64,000 nt of DNA, taken from assembly GCF_030161575.1 (NCBI RefSeq), contig NZ_BSUL01000001.1:1527809-1591808 (forward strand). The letters are read 5' to 3'. Within the stretch, counting starts at the first letter, position 1; every line of letters starts with the position of its first letter. The translations under genes and the position numbers were made by a program. The notes beneath the pieces are model-generated. The model ran no database searches and was not told the origin of the DNA. It saw nothing but the letters and a program-made list of their open reading frames with translations. Positions 36,827 to 46,479 of this stretch are shown here, piece after piece. This DNA is from Arenivirga flava (GTDB taxonomy: Bacteria; Actinomycetota; Actinomycetes; Actinomycetales; Microbacteriaceae).

Positions 36827-38260
36827 TCAGTCCACAGGGGTGTCGGACTGCTCCGCCGCCCGAGCGGCGGCGGTCCCGGGGCGGTTGGCGCTGACCCATC
36901 CGTCCCGGTTGCGTTGCGGAGCCGCGTTGTAGGCGAGGGCCCCGGACGGGACGTCCTTGCGGACGACCGTGCCGGCGCCCGTATAGGCTCCGTCTCCGAT
37001 CCTAACCGGAGCGACGAAGACGTTGTGCGAGCCGGTGCGCACGTGCGAGCCCACCGTGGTGCGGTGCTTGCTCACCCCGTCGTAGTTGGCGGTGATGGTG
37101 CCGGCACCGATGTTCGAGCCCTCCCCCACCTCCGCATCGCCCACGTAGGAGAGGTGCGGCACCTTGCTGTTCCGGCCGATCACGGCGTTCTTCGTCTCCA
37201 CGAAAGTGCCGATCTTGCCGCCCTCGGCCAGCTGCGTACCGGGGCGCAGGAAGGCCCAGGGGCCGACCGTGGCGCCGGCGCCGATGACGGCGAGCGTCGC
37301 ATCCGTGCGCCGCACCGTCGCGCCCTGGCCGACCTCGGTGTCGAGCAGCGTCGTGTCCGGGCCGACGACCGCGCCGCGCTCGACGACGGTGGCGCCGTGC
37401 AGCTGCGTGTTCGGCAGGATCTCGACGTCGGGCTCGAGGCGCACGGCGCGGTCGATCCAGGTGGTCTCGGGGTCGCGGATCGTCACGCCCGCCAGCTGCC
37501 AGCCGCGCACGATGAGCGCGTTGAGGCGCTTGCCGGCCTCGGCGAGCTGGGCCCGGTCGTTGACGCCGCCGACCAGCCAGTCCTCGGCCACCGGCAGGGC
37601 GTCGACGAGCGCGCCGCGCTGGCGCAGCAGGCCGACGGTGTCGGTGAGGTAGCGCTCGCCCTGCGCGTTCTGCGCCTCGAGCGCGCCGAGCGGGCCGCGC
37701 AGATCGGCGAGGCGGAAGAGGTAGACGCCGGCGTTGACCTCGCCGATCGCACGCTCGTCGTCGCTCGCGTCCTTGTGCTCGACGATGCGGTCGAGACCGC
37801 CGGACTCGCTGCGCACGATGCGGCCGTAGCCGGTGGCGTCGAGCGGATGCGCGCTCAGCAACGTCGCGGCCGTCTCGGCCAGGCGGTGCGCGGCGATGAA
37901 CTCGGCCAGGGTGGCCGCGTCGAGCAGCGGCACGTCGCCGTTGAGCACGAGCACGTCGCCGGAGAAGCCGTCCGGCAGCGCCTCGACGGCCTGCTGCACG
38001 GCGCGCCCGGTGCCGGGCACCTCGTCCTGGTCGACGAGCGCCACGTCCGGGTGCGTCTCGGCGACGTAGGCGGCGACCCGCTCCCGCTCGTGCCGCACGA
38101 CCACGCTGACGTGCTCCGCGTCGAGCGCGCTCGCCGTCGCGAGCACGTGGCCCAGCATGGGCACGCCCGCGATGCGGTGCAGCACCTTGGGGGTGGCGGA
38201 TCGCATCCGGGTGCCCTGCCCGGCGGCGAGGACGATGACGGCGAGGCGCTGATCGGTCAT
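36827..38260 (-). CDS. glmU: Bifunctional N-acetylglucosamine-1-phosphate uridyltransferase / glucosamine-1-phosphate acetyltransferase
   Basis: Last two steps to UDP-N-acetylglucosamine for peptidoglycan. 477 residues. N-terminal pyrophosphorylase with LAAGQGTRMRSATPKVLH and NGDVPLL; C-terminal left-handed beta-helix of hexapeptide repeats with SYVGDAEVGEGSNIGAGTI and TANYDG (catalytic His in the HRTTVG region). Ends with a disordered Ala-rich tail. Operon glmU-prs. Confidence 0.97.
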   Translation of the reverse strand: MTDQRLAVIVLAAGQGTRMRSATPKVLHRIAGVPMLGHVLATASALDAEHVSVVVRHERERVAAYVAETHPDVALVDQDEVPGTGRAVQQAVEALPDGFSGDVLVLNGDVPLLDAATLAEFIAAHRLAETAATLLSAHPLDATGYGRIVRSESGGLDRIVEHKDASDDERAIGEVNAGVYLFRLADLRGPLGALEAQNAQGERYLTDTVGLLRQRGALVDALPVAEDWLVGGVNDRAQLAEAGKRLNALIVRGWQLAGVTIRDPETTWIDRAVRLEPDVEILPNTQLHGATVVERGAVVGPDTTLLDTEVGQGATVRRTDATLAVIGAGATVGPWAFLRPGTQLAEGGKIGTFVETKNAVIGRNSKVPHLSYVGDAEVGEGSNIGAGTITANYDGVSKHRTTVGSHVRTGSHNVFVAPVRIGDGAYTGAGTVVRKDVPSGALAYNAAPQRNRDGWVSANRPGTAAARAAEQSDTPVD

Positions 38261-38457
38261 GGCCCCAGTCTGGCGGATGCGGGGCAGCGGCCGCGTTCAG
38301 GAACCGCCCGCGCCGCGCACCCGGCCGCCCGTCGCGCATGACGAAGTGCTACCTCCGCCGACGACGGACGTCGCCCGGCGCATACGCTGCCGGAGGCGCC
38401 GTGCCGGGCCCCGGCTCCGGCAGCAGCACCCGACCGTACCGGAGAGGCTCACCGCGC

Positions 38458-39831
38458 ATGACCGACCGCAGCACCCGCCCCCTGCTCGTCAACGCCTTCG
38501 TGATGTTCACGCCGTCGCACATCCAGCACGGCCAGTGGCGCCGACCCGACGCCCGCTACGAGGAGTTCGAGACGCTGGCCTTCTGGCAGGGCATCGCGAG
38601 GACGCTCGAGCGCGGCCGCTTCGACGCCATGTTCTTCGCCGACGTCGTCGGCACCTACGGCCCCATCGGCGGGTCACTCGACGTCAACGCCGCCGAGGGC
38701 CTGCAGCTGCCGAACAACGACCCGTCGGTGCTGCTCGCGGCGCTCATCGGCTCGACCGAGCACCTCGGGCTGGCGATGACGAGCTCGATCCTGCAGGCGC
38801 ACCCGTTCGAGTTCGCCCGCCGCGTCTCCACGCTCGACCACCTCTCCGGCGGCCGCGTGGCGTGGAACATCGTGACCAGCTACCAGGAGAACGCCGCCCG
38901 CAACTTCGGGCTCGACCGGCTGCCCGACCACGACGAGCGGTACCGCCAGGCGGAGGAGTACCTCGAGGTCGTCTACAAGCTGTGGGAGGGCTCCTGGGAC
39001 GACGACGCCGTCGTGCGCGACAAATCGGGCGTCTTCAGCGACCCGGCCGGTGTGCACCGCATCGGGCACCGCGGCGAGTTCTACGCCGTCGAGGGGCCGC
39101 ACCTCTCCGCCCCGTCGCCGCAGCGCACCCCTACCTCTTCCAGGCGGGCTCCTCCCCGCCGGTCGCCGCTTCGCGGCACGGCACGCCGAGGCGCAGTTCG
39201 TGGGCGGCAGCACCCTCGAGATGACCCGCTCGATCATCGACGACACCCGGGCGCTCACCGTGGAGCAGGGCCGCGACGCCGACTCGGTGAACTGCTTCGT
39301 GAGCCTCACCCCGATCATCGGCAGCACGGAGGAGGAGGCGCGGCGCAAGGAGCGCGAGCTCGAGGAGTTCGCGAGCGAGTCCGGCTTCCTGCTGCACGCG
39401 AACATGGGCGTGCGGCAGGAGGACGGCGTGGCGTACCCGCCGGAGACGAAGCTCCAGGACATCGTGACGAACGGCAACCGCACGACGCTGGAGTCGATGA
39501 TCAGGATGGTCACCGACCGCGACGCGACGGTCGCCGACCTGGCCAGGCTCGCCGCCCGACGCCACCCGCGCGTCGTCGGCACCCCGGAGCAGATCGCGGA
39601 CCACCTCGACGAGCTGCGCGGCGCCGGCGTCGACGGCATCAACCTCGCCAACGCGACGCTGCCGGGCACCTACGACGAGTGGGTCGACCACGTCGTCCCC
39701 GTGCTGCAGGAGCGCGGCCTGGCGAAGCGCGAGTACGCACCGGGGGCCTCCGCGAGCGGCTCACCGGCTCCGCGCGCATCGACCCGCGCCACCCGGCGGC
39801 CCGCTGGCGGGGCGCCTTCCGCGACGCCTGA
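38458..39831 (+). CDS. LLM-class flavin-dependent monooxygenase, NtaA/SnaA/DszA family (frame broken at three points)
   Basis: FMN-dependent monooxygenase using FMNH2 from a reductase. N-terminal LLVNAFVMFTPSHIQHGQW, GRFDAMFFADVVGTYG and STLDHLSGGRVAWNIVTSYQ are typical of nitrilotriacetate/dibenzothiophene-sulfone-type enzymes. Three one-base losses in C or G runs (39128-39131, 39154-39157, 39742-39746) shift the middle out of frame; restoring each gives RTPYLFQAGSSPAGRRFAAR and YAPGGLRERLTG, ending at 39831, about 458 residues. Substrate unknown. The ATG has GGAGAGG upstream at a wide spacing. Confidence 0.85.
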   Translation: MTDRSTRPLLVNAFVMFTPSHIQHGQWRRPDARYEEFETLAFWQGIARTLERGRFDAMFFADVVGTYGPIGGSLDVNAAEGLQLPNNDPSVLLAALIGSTEHLGLAMTSSILQAHPFEFARRVSTLDHLSGGRVAWNIVTSYQENAARNFGLDRLPDHDERYRQAEEYLEVVYKLWEGSWDDDAVVRDKSGVFSDPAGVHRIGHRGEFYAVEGPHLSAPSPQRTPTSSRRAPPRRSPLRGTARRGAVRGRQHPRDDPLDHRRHPGAHRGAGPRRRLGELLREPHPDHRQHGGGGAAQGARARGVRERVRLPAAREHGRAAGGRRGVPAGDEAPGHRDERQPHDAGVDDQDGHRPRRDGRRPGQARRPTPPARRRHPGADRGPPRRAARRRRRRHQPRQRDAAGHLRRVGRPRRPRAAGARPGEARVRTGGLRERLTGSARIDPRHPAARWRGAFRDA

Positions 39832-39902
39832 GCGTCGCCGGTCGCTCGTCGACCGGACGTCGGTCGGACGCCGGTCGGTCGTCAGCCGAGCGGATGCGGA
39901 AT

Positions 39903-39928
39903 GGGCCGGGCGCCGCGACGCCCGGCCC
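39903..39928. terminator. Bidirectional terminator
   Basis: GGGCCGGGCG/CGCCCGGCCC, 10 bp perfect, loop CCGCGA, between the LLM gene and the GH53 gene; outer arms GAGCGGA and TCCGCTC extend it. Confidence 0.8.
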
Positions 39929-39948
39929 GTCCGCACTTCCGCTCGTCG

Positions 39949-42540
39949 TCAGGCGCGCTTGCGGCGCACCACCGTCGCGGTGACGAGACCGGCGCCGAGC
40001 AGCAGCGCCAGGCCCGCGATCGTCACGACGCCGCCGACGTCGGCGCCCGTGCTCGCGAGCGCAGCGGATGCGGGCGCGCGCACCGTGAGGTCGGCCCACG
40101 CGCTGCCGCTGGCGGCACCGCGCAGCTCGATGCGGTGCTGGCCCGCCTCGGTCGACGCCGGGATGGTGACGGTGCCACGCAGCGCGCCGGACGCATCGGC
40201 CGCGAGCACCGCGATGCGCGTCGGCTCGGAGTGCAGCCACACCTGGACGAGCTCGCCGGCCTGGAAGCCGGTGCCGCTCACCTCGAGGCGGCCGCCCGCG
40301 GTGACCGTGCCGACCGAGAGCGCGACGGTCGGGTCGGCGGCGGGCTGCTCGGGCTGGCCCGGGTCACCGGGCTGACCCGGGTTGCCGGGCTGCTCGGGGT
40401 CACCGGGCTGCTCCGGCTGCTCGACGCCGTCGATCGCGGTCTCGAGCTGCGCCAGGGCGCGGTCGACGGAGTCCTGCGTCGGCGCGTCGGCGGCGAGCAC
40501 GACCCGGGCGATCGCGAGCGCCTCGTCGAGCGCAGCGAGGGACTGCTCCGTCGCACCGTCACGGTCGACCCCCTCGGCGCGGGTGACGGCGGCGGCGAGC
40601 GGAGCCGTGTCGGCGGGTGTCGCCGCGCCGACGCGCACGAGGGCGACGTCGTCGATCGTGCCCCAGGCCTCCGCCGGCAGCGACGCGGCGATGCGCACGG
40701 TGAGGGAGCCGTCCTCGCCGACCTCCACCGCATCCGTCTCGGGCGTCGACCAGCCGAGGAAGCCGGTCGCCCGGAAGGCGGCCTGCGTCGTCGTCGTGCC
40801 GTCGCTCAGCGCGATCGTCGCGAGGTCGCCGACCGACGAGGCGCCCTGCAGCGCCGCGGTGGCCGTGTAGCGACCGGGCTCGAGCCCGGTCACCGTCTGC
40901 TCGAACGAGAACGAGAAGGGCGACGCCGCCCAGAAGTGCGCGGACCGGGCGCCGGTGCGCGGGTCGTTCCACGAACCGACGGTCAGCGCATCGCCGGTCC
41001 TCGACCAGGCGCTCCCGCCCTGCTCGAAGCCGCCGTCGGTCAGGTGGTTGAACGGCAGCACGGTGATGGTCGCGGCCGCGGCGGATCCCTCGGCCGTGCG
41101 GCCCGGGATCGTGTACTCGCCGGGGCCGTCGATCCACTCGAGGGCCGACGACCAGGTGACCGGCGACTCCTCGCGGGTGCCGTCGTTCCAGAGCAGCTCC
41201 AGGGTGCTCGGCAGCTCGATCGGCTGCCCCTCCGTCACCGTGATCGTCGTGGACTCGACCCGGGCGACGGCTCGCGGCGACACCGCGCCCGTCCTGGCGT
41301 ACTCGAAGACGCGCAGCGACTCCAGCGCGCGGCCGTCGGCGGCGAACAGCGCCTGGTTGTCCCAGCCGGAGCCGTTGTCGGTGTTCTCGACGTCGAAGGG
41401 GTCGTAGTCTGCGGCGGCCGAGGTGATCCAGCCGGACCCGTCCCGCTCCCACAGCAGACGGTTCTGCTCCACCTGCTCGGGCGGGCCGACCGGCAGCCAT
41501 GCCGGCTCCCAGTAGTACACGCCGATGCCGGCGTCGCCGACCGCGGCGACCGCGGCGATCACGTCGCGCACGGCCATCGCCTGGCCCTGCACGCTCACCG
41601 GGTAGGCGTCGACGAGCTCGGGGCCGGCGATGACGTTGACCGCGCCGTCGCCGTCCTCGAGAGTGCGCGCCCATGAGGTCTCGGCGACGAGCACCTCCTT
41701 GCCGTAGGTGCTCGCGATCTCACCGAGCACCGCGGTGAGGTTCTCGGGGGTGCCGTGCCAGAAGGGGTAGTACGAGGTGGCGAAGACGTCGTAGTCGACG
41801 CCGCGATCCGCCAGCTCCTTCGCGATCGAGGCGTAGCGCCCCGGCGTCTGCGGGTCGGTGAAGTGCAGGGCCACCCGAGCCTCGGGCAGCACCTCCTGCA
41901 CCGCCTCGGAACCGGCGGCGAAGATGCGGGCCATGTCCGCCCATCCGGTCACGCCGGCGATGCCGTTGTTCGTCTCGTTGCCGACCTGCACCATCGTGAC
42001 GGCCACTCCGGCCTCCCGGAAGCGCTCCAGCGAGTCGGTCGTGAAGTCGCGCACCGCCTCGACCTTCTGGTCGACCGAGAACGACTGCCAGGCCTTCGGC
42101 GCCTTCTGCTTGGCCGGGTCGGCCCAGAAGTCCGAGTAGTGGAAGTCGACGAGCACGTTCAGGCCGGCGTCCGTGGCGCGCTCGCCGATCGTCACGGCTC
42201 GGGCGACGTCGACGGTGCCCGCGCCGTAACCGCGGCCCTCGGGGTCGTAGGGGTCGTTCCAGACGCGCACGCGCACATCCGTCACGCCCGACGCGGCGAG
42301 GACGGCGAAGAGGTCGTCAGGCCTGCCCTCGGCGTCGCGGAACACGACGCCGGATGCCTCGAGCGACAGGACGCTCGAGACGTCGACGCCGTTGATGAAG
42401 TCGTCGCCCAGTCCGGGCACCGCCTGCACCGTGATGCCGGCCTCGACCGGTCCTGTCGGGGCCGCCGCGGCCGGCGCCGCCGCCCCCGTCGCGAGCAGCG
42501 CTGCGACGAGCGCTCCCGCCGCGATGTGCTTCCTCTGCAC
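39949..42540 (-). CDS. Wall-anchored arabinogalactan endo-beta-1,4-galactanase (GH53)
   Basis: Extracellular endo-galactanase of 863 residues. Signal peptide 1-27; GH53 catalytic domain about 40-400 with acid/base Glu189 in VGNETNNG and nucleophile Glu287 in VAETSW. Then a bacterial Ig-like domain (about 430-510), a carbohydrate-binding-like beta domain (about 510-640), a FIVAR-type helical segment (about 650-710), a Pro/Gly/Gln/Glu linker, another beta domain, and LASTG at 828-832 with hydrophobic helix and RRKRA tail. It degrades beta-1,4-galactan of pectin side chains at the cell surface; the products feed the ABC importer upstream. GTG start with GAGAGGAAG. Confidence 0.93.
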   Translation of the reverse strand: MQRKHIAAGALVAALLATGAAAPAAAAPTGPVEAGITVQAVPGLGDDFINGVDVSSVLSLEASGVVFRDAEGRPDDLFAVLAASGVTDVRVRVWNDPYDPEGRGYGAGTVDVARAVTIGERATDAGLNVLVDFHYSDFWADPAKQKAPKAWQSFSVDQKVEAVRDFTTDSLERFREAGVAVTMVQVGNETNNGIAGVTGWADMARIFAAGSEAVQEVLPEARVALHFTDPQTPGRYASIAKELADRGVDYDVFATSYYPFWHGTPENLTAVLGEIASTYGKEVLVAETSWARTLEDGDGAVNVIAGPELVDAYPVSVQGQAMAVRDVIAAVAAVGDAGIGVYYWEPAWLPVGPPEQVEQNRLLWERDGSGWITSAAADYDPFDVENTDNGSGWDNQALFAADGRALESLRVFEYARTGAVSPRAVARVESTTITVTEGQPIELPSTLELLWNDGTREESPVTWSSALEWIDGPGEYTIPGRTAEGSAAAATITVLPFNHLTDGGFEQGGSAWSRTGDALTVGSWNDPRTGARSAHFWAASPFSFSFEQTVTGLEPGRYTATAALQGASSVGDLATIALSDGTTTTQAAFRATGFLGWSTPETDAVEVGEDGSLTVRIAASLPAEAWGTIDDVALVRVGAATPADTAPLAAAVTRAEGVDRDGATEQSLAALDEALAIARVVLAADAPTQDSVDRALAQLETAIDGVEQPEQPGDPEQPGNPGQPGDPGQPEQPAADPTVALSVGTVTAGGRLEVSGTGFQAGELVQVWLHSEPTRIAVLAADASGALRGTVTIPASTEAGQHRIELRGAASGSAWADLTVRAPASAALASTGADVGGVVTIAGLALLLGAGLVTATVVRRKRA

Positions 42541-42604
42541 GTTGCTTCCTCTCGATCTCCGTTGATCCGTGCCGTGCTCGGCGGTGCCCGGCGGGCGCCG
42601 CCGC

Positions 42605-43498
42605 CTATCCCTTGACCGACCCGGAGGTCAGCCCGCCGACGATGTAGCGCTGCAGCCCGAGGAAGAGCGCGAGCACCGGGATCGCGGCGATCACCGTGCC
42701 GGCGGCGAAGAGCCCCCAGCGCGAGGTGAGCTGGTTGGACACCCACTGGTACATGCCGACCGCGAGCGTCCAGTTCTCCTCGCTCGTGAGCACGAGGCGG
42801 GCGAGGATGAAGTCGCCGAAGGAGGAGATGAAGGCGAGCAGGGCCACGACGGCGAGCACCGGGGTGACCAGCGGCATGATGAGCCGCCAGAAGATCTGCG
42901 CGTGCGTCGCGCCGTCGATCTTGGCCGACTCGTCGATCTCGATGGGCACCGAGTTGAAGAAGCCGTACATGAGGAACGTGTTCGCGCCGAGCGCCCCGCC
43001 CAGGTAGACGCAGATCAGCGCCAGCTTGGAGTTGATGCCGAGCTCGGGCACCACCTCGCCGATCGCGAGCAGCATGAGGAACACCGCGACGAAGGCGATG
43101 GTCTGCGGAAACATCTGGATGATCAGCAGGCTCGTGAGACCGAACCGGCGACCGCGGAACCGGAACCGCGAGAAGGCGTAGGCGCCGCAGGCGCCCATCA
43201 GCACCGCGCCGACCGCGGAGATCCCGCCGATGAGGAGGGTGTTGCCGAACCACGTCCAGTACGCCGTGCCGCCGAGCGCGGCGAAGTTGTCCATCGAGAA
43301 GGTGCTGAACAGCGCGCTGCTGCCGGCCAGGCTGCCGCGCGGGTTGAGGGCGGCCGAGAGCACGTAGAGCAGTGGGAAGACGGCGAAGGCGATGATGACG
43401 ACGGCGACGGGGTACCGCCATCCGACCTCCGCCCACCAGCGCGCCCTGCGCGCCGAGGTGCGGTTCGCTGCGGGCCGCGTGGTCGTGGTGCTGGACAT
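42605..43498 (-). CDS. Sugar ABC transporter permease, MalG type
   Basis: Inner-membrane subunit, 297 residues with six helices. The EAA loop EIDESAKIDGATHAQIFWRL that contacts the ATPase is intact, and the C-terminal GLTSGSVKG is typical of MalG/GanQ. Overlaps the MalF-type gene by one base (ATGA). Imports galacto-oligosaccharides released by GH53. No ATPase gene is in the locus, so a shared MsmX/MsmK-type ATPase elsewhere is expected. Confidence 0.92.
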   Translation of the reverse strand: MSSTTTTRPAANRTSARRARWWAEVGWRYPVAVVIIAFAVFPLLYVLSAALNPRGSLAGSSALFSTFSMDNFAALGGTAYWTWFGNTLLIGGISAVGAVLMGACGAYAFSRFRFRGRRFGLTSLLIIQMFPQTIAFVAVFLMLLAIGEVVPELGINSKLALICVYLGGALGANTFLMYGFFNSVPIEIDESAKIDGATHAQIFWRLIMPLVTPVLAVVALLAFISSFGDFILARLVLTSEENWTLAVGMYQWVSNQLTSRWGLFAAGTVIAAIPVLALFLGLQRYIVGGLTSGSVKG

Positions 43499-45093
43499 CA
43501 CTGGATCTCCTCGAGCTTGCGGGTCTGGCGGAAGGCGATCGCGGAGATCACGCCGATCACGACGAAGACGATGATCGACAGCGCGCTCGCGAGGCCGTAG
43601 TCGGCGGTGCCGCCGGCGACCCCCGAGATGGCGTAGATGGCCGAGATGAGGATGTCGGTCGACCCGATGCCGTTCGGCGCCCCGGGGATGGACGGACCGC
43701 CCTCCGTGAGCATGTAGATGATCGTGAAGTTGTTGAAGTTGAAGGCGAAGGACGCGATCGCGAGCGGAGCCGTCGAGACGAGCAGCAGCGGCAGGATGAT
43801 CGAGCGGAACCGCCGGAAGGGCCCGGCCCCGTCGACCTTGGCCGCCTCGAGCGTCTCGCCCGAGAGCGACTGCAGCGCGCCCGTGCAGACCAGGAACCAG
43901 TACGGGTAGCTGAGCCACAGGTTGACCCAGAGGATCGCGAGCTTCGCCAGCAGGGGGTCGCCCAGCCAGTTGATGTCGGCCCCGAAGAAGAACAGGTCGT
44001 TGACGACGCCGAACTCGCTGTTGAGCATGCCCCGCCAGAGCAGCGCCGACATGAACGCCGGGAACGCGTACGGCAGGATGAACAGGGTGCGCAGCACCTT
44101 GCGGGCGCGGATCCGCGGGTCGTTGAAGATGAGCGCGAACAGCAGGCCGAGCCCGAAGCTCGTGAGCACGGTGAGGATCGAGAAGGCGAAGGTCCAGAGC
44201 GTGACCTGTAGCAGCGGGGCGGCGAACTTCGCGTCGGTGAAGGCGCGGACGAAGTTCTCGAATCCGACCCCCACGTACCAGCCCGTCGCGAGGCGGCTGC
44301 CGTCGTCGGCGACGAAGCTGCCGCGGTCGTCGGCCGTGTAGACGAGTCCCGTCTCGGTGTCGGTGAGCGTCCGCGCCTCCTCGTCCCACTGCAGCGAGGA
44401 GCTGTAGAGCACACCGGTCGAACCCTCGCGGGTGCGGATGGAGCCGTCCTCCGGGTCCTCGGAGAACGGCACCCGAAGGGCGACGACCTGCTCCTGCAGC
44501 GCCGGATCGGTGAGCACCTGGGCGCGCTCCAGCACCGTCCAGCCGGGCACCTCCGCGGGTGCACCGCTGCTGCCGACCTCGGCATCGGCGACCTCGGCGA
44601 GCGGCTCGAGGGCCGTGCCCGCCCGCACCTCGCCGTCGACGACGACCGCGAAGCCGAGCTCACCAGAGCGCTCCACCACCGTGAGGGGGTAGGCCGGGGA
44701 GTCGGGCACCCGCTGCTCGTCCTGGATGAACGCCGCGTCCACGGCCTGCTGCATCGACCCGGAGTGGCCGCTGCCGTAGTTCGTGAAGGCGACGTAGCCG
44801 GTGTAGCCGAGCGTGAACAGCTGGAACACGAAGAGGAAGGCGAGGCCCGGCGCCAGGTACTTCAGCGGCAGCGCGCGCTTGGTGAAGTAGACGACGTCGA
44901 CCGCGACGAGCAGCGCGACCATGATGCCGAGCACGAGCCACGACTCGGCGCGGTAGGCGCTGAGGATGACCGTGAGTCCGAAGGCGTTCACGATCGCCAT
45001 CAGCAGCAGCTTGACGACGAAGCCCCAGCTGAAGCCGCGCGTCGTTCCGGGGCGGCTCCCCCGTCGCGCCTCGGCGCGTTCCGTGATCGTCAC
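43498..45093 (-). CDS. Sugar ABC transporter permease, MalF type
   Basis: 531 residues with about eight helices and a large extracytoplasmic domain between helices 3 and 4 (about residues 85-270), as in MalF. EAA loop EAAKVDGAGPFRRFRSIILP is present. GTG start with GAGGAGGAG upstream. Follows the binding-protein gene by 64 bases and overlaps the MalG-type gene. Confidence 0.92.
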   Translation of the reverse strand: MTITERAEARRGSRPGTTRGFSWGFVVKLLLMAIVNAFGLTVILSAYRAESWLVLGIMVALLVAVDVVYFTKRALPLKYLAPGLAFLFVFQLFTLGYTGYVAFTNYGSGHSGSMQQAVDAAFIQDEQRVPDSPAYPLTVVERSGELGFAVVVDGEVRAGTALEPLAEVADAEVGSSGAPAEVPGWTVLERAQVLTDPALQEQVVALRVPFSEDPEDGSIRTREGSTGVLYSSSLQWDEEARTLTDTETGLVYTADDRGSFVADDGSRLATGWYVGVGFENFVRAFTDAKFAAPLLQVTLWTFAFSILTVLTSFGLGLLFALIFNDPRIRARKVLRTLFILPYAFPAFMSALLWRGMLNSEFGVVNDLFFFGADINWLGDPLLAKLAILWVNLWLSYPYWFLVCTGALQSLSGETLEAAKVDGAGPFRRFRSIILPLLLVSTAPLAIASFAFNFNNFTIIYMLTEGGPSIPGAPNGIGSTDILISAIYAISGVAGGTADYGLASALSIIVFVVIGVISAIAFRQTRKLEEIQ

Positions 45094-45157
45094 GGTCTCC
45101 TCCTCGTTGGGATGTCGGTGGGGCCCGGGACGGCGTGCACCGCCCCGGGCCGGGGTG

Positions 45158-46375
45158 CTACTCGGCGAGTGCGCCGTCGAGCTCGGTGATCATGGCGTTC
45201 CACGTGCCGCTCGGGTCGGCGCCGTTGATGATCTGCGTCTCGGCGGCGTTCCAGAAGTCCCAGACGGAGCCCATCTCGGGGATGCTCGGCATGGGCACGC
45301 CGTTCTGCGACGAGGCCAGGAAGCCCGCGATGATCGGGTCGGACGCCACCTCGGCGGCGAGCGACGAGTAGGCCGGGATGCGCGGGTCGGCCTCGTACAG
45401 CGCGCGCTGGGAGTCCTCGGTGGCGAGGTAGTTGACCAGGAACTCGTTGGCGAGCAGCGCGTTGTCGCTCTGGGAGCTCAGGTAGAAGCCCTGCACGCCG
45501 ACGAACGGCGCCGCGGTCTCGCCGCCGGCGGACGGGATGGGGTTGACGGCCACATCGACGTCGGCGTAGGAGCTGATCGCCCACGGGCCCTGGATCGTGT
45601 ACGCGGCCTGCCCCGAGTTGAAGAGCTCGTTGTTGATGTCGTAGTCGATGGTGGTCGAGAGGTAGCCGGTGCCGGCCGAGCCGTTCTCGTGCAGCCATCC
45701 CGCGAAGGCCTCGCCGGGCTGGCCGCCCATGCCGACCTCGTTCGTGTACGAGCCGGACTCGTCCTGCACGAAGACGGGCGCGCCGAACGAGGTCTGCAGG
45801 CCGTACATCGTGTAGGCGTCGCCGGTCTCGCCGGCGGTGTTGATGGCGATCGGTCGCTCGGCGCCCGAGTCGACACCGCGCTGGATCATCTCGTCCCACG
45901 TCGCCGGCGCTTCGGAGCCGACGAGCGCCGTGTTCTGCACCAGGGCGACGGTCTCGAGCGAGTAGGGCAGCGCGTAGAGCTGTCCGTCGTAGGTGAAGGC
46001 GTCGAGCGACACCTGCTCGAACTGCTCGGCCGCGTCGCCGAGATCGATGGTGTCGACGACGCCGGCCGTGACGAGCGCGCCCAGCCAGTCGTGCGCGCCG
46101 ACGGTGATGTCGGGGCCCTCGCCGGTCGGCACCTGCGCGGTGAAGTCGTTGCGCAGGTCCTCGAAGTTCTTCTGCACGAGGGTCACGGTCGCGCCGCTCT
46201 CCTCCTCGAAGGCCTCCGCGGCCGCGCGGATGGCGGGCTCGCGCTCCGCATCCGTCCAGATGACCAGCTCGGCGCCTCCGCCGCCGCCGCCCTCCTCTCC
46301 GGAGTCGGCCGAGCAGCTCGTGAGGACGAGGCCGGATGCGAGGACGAGGGCGGCGATGCCCAGTTGCTTGCGCAT
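45158..46375 (-). CDS. Sugar ABC transporter substrate-binding lipoprotein
   Basis: MalE/GanS-type receptor, 405 residues. Lipobox LTSC with Cys21, Gly linker, then ELVIWTDAEREPAIRAAAE, typical of cluster-1 sugar-binding proteins. Middle section TIQGPWAISSYADVDVAVN and a C-terminal helical lobe. Located between GH42 and the permeases in one operon, so galactooligosaccharides are the probable ligand. Confidence 0.93.
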   Translation of the reverse strand: MRKQLGIAALVLASGLVLTSCSADSGEEGGGGGGAELVIWTDAEREPAIRAAAEAFEEESGATVTLVQKNFEDLRNDFTAQVPTGEGPDITVGAHDWLGALVTAGVVDTIDLGDAAEQFEQVSLDAFTYDGQLYALPYSLETVALVQNTALVGSEAPATWDEMIQRGVDSGAERPIAINTAGETGDAYTMYGLQTSFGAPVFVQDESGSYTNEVGMGGQPGEAFAGWLHENGSAGTGYLSTTIDYDINNELFNSGQAAYTIQGPWAISSYADVDVAVNPIPSAGGETAAPFVGVQGFYLSSQSDNALLANEFLVNYLATEDSQRALYEADPRIPAYSSLAAEVASDPIIAGFLASSQNGVPMPSIPEMGSVWDFWNAAETQIINGADPSGTWNAMITELDGALAE

Positions 46376-46479
46376 GGTGTGCTTCCTTCCGGTGCGGTCG
46401 TCGCGACGTCTCCCCGGGAGGGGTCGCGTCGTCACGACCTGGTGGTGTGCGGTGATGGTGGTCTGGGGGTGGATGCGCC

